A stretch of 64,000 nucleotides of DNA, from the NCBI RefSeq assembly GCF_000308435.1, contig NZ_BAFR01000204.1, forward strand, positions 101,289 through 165,288. The letters are read 5' to 3'. Position numbers and translations under genes: made by a program. The stretch's first letter is position 1, and each line of letters begins with the position of its first letter. Positions 58,865 to 64,000 of the stretch are shown here, in pieces. This stretch comes from Nocardia araoensis NBRC 100135. GTDB lineage: Bacteria; Actinomycetota; Actinomycetes; Mycobacteriales; Mycobacteriaceae. The notes under the pieces are model-generated. The model made no database searches, was not told the origin of the DNA, and saw only the letters and a list, made by a program, of their open reading frames with translations.

Positions 58865-59549
58865 ACTCACCGATATCCACGCCGGTTACGGCCGCACCGA
58901 GGTGATCCACGGCGTCTCGGTGACCGTCCCGGACGACAGCGTGGTCGCCGTCATGGGGCACAACGGCGCGGGGAAGACCACGCTGCTGCGCACCGCCGTC
59001 GGGCTGATCGGCACGAAATCGGGCCGGATCGAGTTCGACGGGGAGGCCATCACCAAACTGTCGCCGTCGCGCCGGGTGCGGCGCGGGATCGCGTATGTGC
59101 CGCAGGGTCAGCAGAGTTTCCCGCAACTGACCACAGCGGAGAATCTGCAAGTGGTCGCCGACGGCCGCAAACGCGGCAAGGCCCTGATCGACGAATCGCT
59201 GGACCTGTTCCCCGCGCTGCGTGAGCTGCTCACCAGAAAGGCGGGCCTGCTGTCCGGCGGCCAGCGCCAGCAACTGGCCATCGCGCGGGCGCTGATCACC
59301 GAGCCCAAGCTGCTCATCCTGGACGAGCCGACCGAGGGCATCCAGCCGTCGGTGGTCGCCGAGATCGAGCGCACCATCATCGATCTCACCCGGCGCGGCG
59401 GACTGAGCGTGCTGCTGGTCGAACAGCACATCGGCTTCGCGTTGCAGGCGGCGCAGCGCTACTACGTGCTGCGATCGGGCCGGGTGACCTCCACCGGCGC
59501 GGGTGGGGCGGGCGCCGAGCGCGAAGTCCGATCGGCGATGGCGATCTGA
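58857..59549 (+). CDS. urtE: Urea ABC transporter ATP-binding protein
   Basis: A 230-residue LivF-type ATPase with HNGAGKTTLLRTAVG (Walker A), YVPQGQQSFPQLTTAENL (Q-loop and the UrtE-specific region), LLSGGQRQQLAIARAL (signature) and LLILDEPTEGIQPSVV (Walker B). Last transporter gene; a GntR gene begins eight bases later and is likely on the same transcript. Confidence 0.94.
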   Translation: MLELTDIHAGYGRTEVIHGVSVTVPDDSVVAVMGHNGAGKTTLLRTAVGLIGTKSGRIEFDGEAITKLSPSRRVRRGIAYVPQGQQSFPQLTTAENLQVVADGRKRGKALIDESLDLFPALRELLTRKAGLLSGGQRQQLAIARALITEPKLLILDEPTEGIQPSVVAEIERTIIDLTRRGGLSVLLVEQHIGFALQAAQRYYVLRSGRVTSTGAGGAGAEREVRSAMAI

Positions 59550-59557
59550 GCGCCGCC

Positions 59558-60259
59558 ATGGCCCGCGACAGGGGTCGGATTCCGCTACGCGAGCAGGTGT
59601 ACGACTCGTTGCGCCGGGATCTGGCCACCGGAGCCATCGTGCCGACCGAACGGCTCGGCGAGGAACGTCTCGCCGAGGCGTACGGGGTGTCGCGCACCCC
59701 GGTGCGCGAGGCGCTGGCCCGATTGCAGGCGGACGGGCTGGTCGAGCGGCTCGCCGACGGCCTCTACCCGTATCGGCCCCGGCTCGACGAACTCGATCAC
59801 CTCTACGAGTTGCGGCTCGTGCTGGAGGCCAGGGGCATGCAACGGGTGGCGCTGCCCGGCGAGGCGACCGCGCACGATCTGGCTCTCGTGCGCGCGGAAC
59901 TGGACACCTGGCGCGCACTGCGCGACGACCCGCCCGAACCCGGCCCCGCGCTGGTGGCCGCCGACGAACGGTTCCACACCACCTTGCTCGCCGCCGCGGG
60001 CAACGCCGCACTGGCCGACGCGCTCACCGCCGTGCACGTCCGTGTGCGTCCGGTGCGCACGCTGGACATGCCGACTCCGGAACGCATCGCCACGATGACC
60101 GCCGAGCACATCGCGATCGCCGAGCACCTGGTATCCGGTGCGGTGGACACGGCGCTGGAAACGCTCACCGCCCATATCGATACCTCGCGCACCCATGTGC
60201 TGGCTCGCGCGCAGTACGCCATGCGCCTGACCAAACTGGGCCGCGCCGTGCGGGATTGA
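59558..60259 (+). CDS. GntR-family transcriptional regulator (FCD/FadR type)
   Basis: A 233-residue regulator. The winged HTH is PLREQVYDSLRRDLATGAIVPTERLGEERLAEAYGVSRTPVREALARLQADGLV (residues about 9-62). The FCD ligand domain follows, with DERFHTTLLAAAGNAALAD as the metal-binding helix. It is encoded behind urtE and may tune the urea transporter, although the ligand and target are not visible. Confidence 0.9.
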   Translation: MARDRGRIPLREQVYDSLRRDLATGAIVPTERLGEERLAEAYGVSRTPVREALARLQADGLVERLADGLYPYRPRLDELDHLYELRLVLEARGMQRVALPGEATAHDLALVRAELDTWRALRDDPPEPGPALVAADERFHTTLLAAAGNAALADALTAVHVRVRPVRTLDMPTPERIATMTAEHIAIAEHLVSGAVDTALETLTAHIDTSRTHVLARAQYAMRLTKLGRAVRD

Positions 60260-60263
60260 CCGG

Positions 60264-61136
60264 TCAGCAGTTCTGCTGGAAGGGGTAGCACTGCGTGGGC
60301 CGGTACGCCGGCGGCGACGGTGTCGGACTCGTCGTGCCGGTCGCCGGGATCGGCTGCGCCGAGTCGTGCGCCAGCGCGGTGGCGATCACCCCGAGCACGA
60401 ACAGCACCCCGACCACGGCGATCACGATGACGGACCAACCCGCGTAGGCCTGGCTCTTCGTCGCGACGCCCGGTGTGGGCTCGACTCGCGGCTTCGGTGC
60501 GCGCGGGATGGTCGTGACCGGCTCCGGCGCGTTCTCCTCGAATCCCGACTCGAGCAGTTCTTCGCGGGACGGCGCGATCTCCGCTAGACCGAGCGCGCCG
60601 CACGCGCCGATCACCCGGTCCGCGGTCCAGTCGCGCGGTCCCGCCGAGAACCCCTCCAGATAGATGCGCAGTTCGGTCGCGTCGGTGACGTTTCCGACGA
60701 CCACGTCCAACCCCGGACGCAGATTCGTGCGCGCCGGGCGCACCACGGCGCCGCGGAACGGGACGAGCACGACGGCGCCGCTGATGTGTCCCGGATCCTG
60801 CAACGCTCGCTGGAGCATGTGCTTGACCGCGTAGATGCCGTGTTCCACGCGCTCGGCGGGGCTTCCGTTCTCCGGGTCGTCCAGGTCCACCGGCGCGTCG
60901 CTGATCTTCCACGGCCCTTCGGCCGGTGTGCTCAGAATGCCGCTCTGCCTGCGCTGGAATCCGTGCACCTCCAGCACGGTCAGCCCGCGCGGGGTCCAGA
61001 CCACCGCGTCGACACGCCGGTTGTCCGCCTCGAGATCGATCACGGCGAGGCCCGCCGTCGGATACGACCGCAGACACGCGACGAATTCCCGCTCAGCGCC
61101 GGAGAGCTCCGCTCCCGGCCTGACCCTCACCAGCAT
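60264..61136 (-). CDS. NERD-like domain membrane protein
   Basis: A 290-residue protein. Residues 1-190 resemble a nuclease-related (NERD) domain: SGAEREFVACLRSYPTAGLAV, then NRRVDAVVWTPRGLTVLEVHGFQ, in which Asp and Glu of the D-(x)n-E-x-(K/H) nuclease pattern are visible but the usual Lys is His. A single membrane span (WSVIVIAVVGVLFVLGVIATAL, about residues 231-252) and a Pro/Thr-rich tail with two cysteines follow. The ATG at 61136 has GGGGA upstream. Ends four bases from the GntR stop. Confidence 0.75.
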   Translation of the reverse strand: MLVRVRPGAELSGAEREFVACLRSYPTAGLAVIDLEADNRRVDAVVWTPRGLTVLEVHGFQRRQSGILSTPAEGPWKISDAPVDLDDPENGSPAERVEHGIYAVKHMLQRALQDPGHISGAVVLVPFRGAVVRPARTNLRPGLDVVVGNVTDATELRIYLEGFSAGPRDWTADRVIGACGALGLAEIAPSREELLESGFEENAPEPVTTIPRAPKPRVEPTPGVATKSQAYAGWSVIVIAVVGVLFVLGVIATALAHDSAQPIPATGTTSPTPSPPAYRPTQCYPFQQNC

Positions 61137-61352
61137 CTTTTCCCCTGACGACCTGTTGTCCACACCTGACGCCGCGGAAACGCGCTGCGGCCGCGGCAAC
61201 CCGCACCGGTACTGATGATGACGGGATACCCCGCCGAAAACCACTGGAAAGCAAAAGAATGGTGGCGCGCCGGGCGGGATACTGCCAAGTAGGCTCTCAT
61301 CTCGGTCGGCACCGACGCCGGCCGCACAGACCACGCGGAGGTGGCAACCGGC

Positions 61353-61898
61353 ATGGTTTCAGCGCTGCAACCACGCATCTCGCCCGGACGGCTCCGGGAG
61401 CTCGGTGCGCTCAATTGGGTTTTCTGGCAGGTGCTCTCCCGCGCCGCGGGCACCCATGACGCCCATTTGTTCAGCACGCTCGGCCGCACCCGAGGCCTGT
61501 TCCGCGGTTGGCTGCACTACTCGGGCAAGCTCATGCCGGGCGGGAGGTTGCCTCGCCACGAGTCCGAACTGGTCATCCTCCGGGTCGCGCATCTGCGCGG
61601 CTGCGAGTACGAGATGGACCACCACATCCGGCTCGGCCGCCGCGCCGGGGTGACGAGCGAAATCCTGGAGCGGCTGCGCAAGGGCCCCGCGGCGGCGGGT
61701 TGGTCGGACAAACATCGGGCTCTGCTGGCCGCCGTGGACCAACTGGTCGAGACGCGCGACCTCGACGACGACACCTGGGCCGAGCTGGCGAAGCACTACG
61801 ACGAGCGCAGCCTGATCGAGATCGTCCTGCTGATCAACCAATACGACGGGCTGGCCGCCACCATCACCGCCCTGCGCATCCAGCGCGACGGAGTCTAG
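61353..61898 (+). CDS. Carboxymuconolactone decarboxylase (CMD/AhpD-like) family protein
   Basis: A 181-residue helical protein. The CMD core reads PRHESELVILRVAHLRGCEYEMDHHIRLGRRAGVTSEIL (residues about 69-107), with one Cys and the His of the AhpD fold but without the full CxxC pair, so the peroxidase activity of AhpD is unlikely. The C-terminal part has RSLIEIVLLINQYDGLAATI. The ATG at 61353 has GGAGGTGG upstream. It overlaps the convergent TetR gene by four bases. Substrate unknown. Confidence 0.85.
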   Translation: MVSALQPRISPGRLRELGALNWVFWQVLSRAAGTHDAHLFSTLGRTRGLFRGWLHYSGKLMPGGRLPRHESELVILRVAHLRGCEYEMDHHIRLGRRAGVTSEILERLRKGPAAAGWSDKHRALLAAVDQLVETRDLDDDTWAELAKHYDERSLIEIVLLINQYDGLAATITALRIQRDGV

Positions 61899-62671
61899 GC
61901 GGACGAGCCCTCGATACGGCGGGCCAAACCGTCCAGCACCAGAGTCAGCCCGAACTCGTATGCGTGGTCGGCGCTGTAGGCGGCGTCGTGCGCCTGGCCC
62001 GCGGCCGTCCCGACGCGCGCGGCGAGCGGGTACCGCCGCGCGTCGAAGACCTGCGCCAGCACCGGCGCGGCGCGCTCCCACCACTGCCCGTCGGACATGG
62101 CGCTGTCGGCCGCCGCCCGCGCGCTGTCGATGGCGATGCGGGCGACGGACGTGACGAAACCGAGCACGAAGGTCAAAGCGGCGTCCATCGCTACGTCGTC
62201 GAGGCCGAGTCCCGCGAATGCTTCCAGCTCGTGGTCGTATTTGGCGGCAAGGCCTGGCCCGAGCGGTGGCCGGGTGGTCGGCAGATACGCCACCCATGGA
62301 TGACGGGCCAGCATGGCGCGGTTCTCCGCGGCGATCCGGGCGACCCGCTCGCGCCAGGGCAGACCGGTGAGGTCCGCGCGCTCCATCTCGGCGTACACCG
62401 TGTCCAGCATCAGGTCGATCAGCTCGGACTTGCCCGGCACATAGGTGTAGGTGGCCATGGGAGTCAGACCGAGCCGGTTGGCGACCGCGCGCATCGTGAC
62501 CGCCCCGATCCCCTCGGCGTCGGCGATCTCGATCGCGGCGGCGACGACCGCCTCGACGCTGCTGCGCTGTTTCGGACCCCGCCCGGTGCCCGATTCGGAC
62601 GGAATCCGCCATAGCAACTCCAGCGTGCGCACCGGGTCGCCGGCACCGCTGCGCTCGTTCGGCTGTCTCAT
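61895..62671 (-). CDS. TetR-family regulator (TetR_C type)
   Basis: A 258-residue repressor. HTH in VVAAAIEIADAEGIGAVTMRAVANRLGLTPMATYTYVPGKSELIDLML (residues about 42-90), and a tetracyclin-repressor-like C-terminal domain with ARHPWVAYLPTTRPPLGPG. The N-terminal 35 residues (WRIPSESGTGRGPKQRSSVE) are the usual prelude of this branch. It is divergent from a VOC-family gene across two different palindromes (62702-62716 and 62747-62761) and probably controls both genes. Confidence 0.9.
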   Translation of the reverse strand: MRQPNERSGAGDPVRTLELLWRIPSESGTGRGPKQRSSVEAVVAAAIEIADAEGIGAVTMRAVANRLGLTPMATYTYVPGKSELIDLMLDTVYAEMERADLTGLPWRERVARIAAENRAMLARHPWVAYLPTTRPPLGPGLAAKYDHELEAFAGLGLDDVAMDAALTFVLGFVTSVARIAIDSARAAADSAMSDGQWWERAAPVLAQVFDARRYPLAARVGTAAGQAHDAAYSADHAYEFGLTLVLDGLARRIEGSSA

Positions 62672-62701
62672 CGCCGCCTCCTAACCCGCCTCGATCGTAT
62701 C

Positions 62702-62766
62702 GATGTGACACACATCATGATGCGCGCCGTCCATAAACCCTCTACAAAGTACAATGTACTTAGTAC
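62702..62766. promoter_or_regulatory. Divergent operator region with two palindromes
   Basis: GATGTG-ACA-CACATC (62702-62716) is a perfect 6-3-6 dyad near the TetR start. AAGTAC-AAT-GTACTT (62747-62761) is a second perfect dyad, extended by another GTAC at 62763-62766, so three GTAC boxes stand seven bases apart, 26 bases before the VOC start. Confidence 0.6.
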
Positions 62767-62791
62767 AGAGTTCAGCCGTCGAGGAGGGCCC

Positions 62792-63169
62792 ATGAACATC
62801 ACCGCTTCCGCCATCTCGCTCAACGTCCCCGACCCGGCCGCCTCGGCGCGGTTCCTCATCGAGCACCTCGGCTTCGAGGAGAAGATGTCGGCCGACGGGT
62901 TCGTCTCGCTCGACCGCGGCGACGCCGGGCTGAACGTCATCTACCTGCGCACCGGGCTGGCGAGCTTCAAACCCGAGAGCAAGGCGGGCAGCGCGGGCGA
63001 CGGCCTGCTCGTCGTCTTCGTCGTCGACGACATCGACGCCGAATACACGCGGCTGCGAGCCGAAGGCGTTCCGATCGTGACGCCCATCGAGACCGAGGAG
63101 TGGGGCGAGCGGTACTTCCAGATGAGCGATCCGAACGGGATCATCATCCAATTGGTGCAGTGGGTGTAA
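62792..63169 (+). CDS. VOC-family (glyoxalase/bleomycin resistance-like) protein
   Basis: A 125-residue vicinal-oxygen-chelate fold protein (SAISLNVPDPAASARFLIEHLGFEE ... VFVVDDIDAEYTRLRAEGV ... ERYFQMSDPNGIIIQLVQWV). The C-terminal strand with Asp-Pro-(x)-Gly and the late Gln/Glu are characteristic, but the first-strand His ligand of glyoxalase I is absent (Ser-Leu-Asn), so it may not be a metal enzyme. Strong GAGGAGGG ribosome site before the ATG at 62792. Probably regulated by the adjacent TetR. Confidence 0.88.
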   Translation: MNITASAISLNVPDPAASARFLIEHLGFEEKMSADGFVSLDRGDAGLNVIYLRTGLASFKPESKAGSAGDGLLVVFVVDDIDAEYTRLRAEGVPIVTPIETEEWGERYFQMSDPNGIIIQLVQWV

Positions 63170-63198
63170 GAGGGCTTCTCGCGGCCGCGCGAATGACG

Positions 63199-64000
63199 TC
63201 AGGCGAGTGCCGCGCGGAAGACGTCGACAGCGGGGGTCGCGGGGCGGCCGAGCAGCCGCGCCAAGTCGCCGGAGCGTACGTCGAGGACGCCCTGCGCGAT
63301 ACCGGCGTCGGCGTCGGCGAGCGCCGCGGCGAACTGCGCGGGCAGGCCCGCCGCGACCAGTCCCGCCGCGTAGTCCGCCTGCGGAAGGTCCTCGTAGCGC
63401 ACCGGCTTGCCCGATGCCTCCGAGATCGCCTGCGCCAGCTCGGCATAGGTGAGCCGCTCGTCGCCGCCGAGCTCGTACACCCGGCCCGCGTGGCCGTCGG
63501 TGGTGAGCACCTCGGCGGCGGCTTCGGCGTAGTCGGCGCGCGCCGCGCCCGCGACGCGCCCTTCGCCCGCCGCGCCGTGCAGCACACCCGACTCCACCGC
63601 ATGCGCCAGACCGCCCAGGTAGTTCTCCCAGTACCAACCGTTGCGCAGAATGGTGTGCGGCACAGTCGAATCCGCGAGTACCGCTTCGGTGCCCTTGTGC
63701 TCCTGCGCGAGGATCAGCGGATTGTCGGTCGCGCCGGGAATGCTGGTGTAGGCGAGCAGTTCCACTCCGGCCCGCTCGGCGGCGCGAATGACGTTGGCGT
63801 GCTGCTCGACTCGCGCGCCGAACTCGTTGCCGGAGACCAGCAGCACCCGATCGACACCGTCGAGCGCCCGGTCCAGCGCGGCCGCGTCGCCGTAGTCGGC
63901 CTGCCGGACGTCCACCCCACGCTCGGCCAGGTCGGCCACCTTCGCCGGGTCGCGCACGATCGCCACGACCGTCGTCGATCCCCCCTTCAACAGCGCCTCC
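63199..64000 (-). CDS. NmrA/QorB-like NAD(P)-binding oxidoreductase, 5' end beyond the window
   Basis: At least 267 residues; the N-terminal Rossmann Gly motif lies beyond the right edge. The visible part begins EALLKGGSTTVVAIVRDPAK and continues with LAERGVDVRQADYGD, GVDRVLLVSGNEFGARVEQH, LLAYTSIPGATDNPLILAQE and ILRNGWYWENYLGGL, the order found in QorB-type quinone oxidoreductases of the NmrA-like atypical SDR group. The C-terminus is complete at 63199. It lies 29 bases from the convergent VOC gene. Confidence 0.85.
   Translation of the reverse strand, partial: EALLKGGSTTVVAIVRDPAKVADLAERGVDVRQADYGDAAALDRALDGVDRVLLVSGNEFGARVEQHANVIRAAERAGVELLAYTSIPGATDNPLILAQEHKGTEAVLADSTVPHTILRNGWYWENYLGGLAHAVESGVLHGAAGEGRVAGAARADYAEAAAEVLTTDGHAGRVYELGGDERLTYAELAQAISEASGKPVRYEDLPQADYAAGLVAAGLPAQFAAALADADAGIAQGVLDVRSGDLARLLGRPATPAVDVFRAALA

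Overview
The window is high-GC actinobacterial DNA. Its gene content points to a Nocardia-like member of the Corynebacteriales/Mycobacteriales: isocitrate lyase followed by a fadB2-type dehydrogenase, a RamB/PrpR-type regulator, a pitA / small membrane protein / DUF3349 cluster as in mycobacteria, a FadE5-type acyl-CoA dehydrogenase, and two HTH(DUF5753)-DUF397 pairs. GTG starts, 1-4 nt stop/start overlaps and some apparently leaderless genes fit this. No rRNA, tRNA, IS element, CRISPR array or origin was recognised.

Layout. 1-1763: glyoxylate-shunt operon on the minus strand (aceA, then fadB2), with a cluster of TTTGC/GCAAA boxes upstream. 2.2-4.8 kb: a short repeat field, a minus-strand operon of three unrecognised small genes, and a divergent HTH-DUF397 pair. 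4.8-10.4 kb: a type I restriction-modification island (hsdR-hsdS-hsdM, minus strand) with visibly lower GC. 10.8-12.1 kb: an alpha/beta hydrolase divergent from a MarR regulator across a long operator dyad. 12.5-24.5 kb: an almost complete aerobic purine degradation locus (xanthine dehydrogenase, 8-oxoguanine deaminase-type amidohydrolase, urate oxidase, HIU hydrolase, OHCU decarboxylase, PuuE-type allantoinase, allantoicase, a DUF6986 lyase-like protein, and MobA/XdhC-type cofactor maturation genes). 24.5-29.0 kb: an NMT1/THI5-type ABC transporter that shares an upstream element with the xanthine dehydrogenase operon, and pnuC. 29.3-30.5 kb: a lower-GC pair, an HExxH metallopeptidase resembling a polymorphic-toxin domain plus a small partner. 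30.6-41.2 kb: an amino-sugar locus (DeoR and TetR regulators, sugar ABC transporter without its ATPase, SIS isomerase/deaminase, ROK kinase, NagA/AgaA deacetylase, tagatose-6-P/fructose-1-P kinase, class II aldolase) that reads as a GalNAc/galactosamine route. 41.4-43.5 kb: a second HTH-DUF397 pair with a divergent DUF4254 operon. 43.5-52.4 kb: phosphate permease operon, secreted lipase, ATP-dependent DNA ligase, RamB, and an MFS/TetR pair. 52.4-64 kb: FadE5-like dehydrogenase, urea transporter urtABCDE with GntR, a NERD-like membrane protein, a CMD-family protein, a TetR/VOC pair and a truncated NmrA/QorB-like gene.

Connections. Purine breakdown ends in glyoxylate plus urea. Glyoxylate could feed DUF6986 and the shunt, and urea is the substrate of urtABCDE, which has a GlnR-like box upstream. 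RamB (48.7 kb) is the expected regulator of the aceA boxes at 1.8-2.0 kb. A dispersed palindromic element occurs three times (4.7, 12.2, 41.2 kb), each time between convergent genes, with a compensatory base-pair change between copies. It is the clearest undescribed-looking structure here, with the toxin-like metallopeptidase pair and the two HTH-DUF397 modules as the next best leads.
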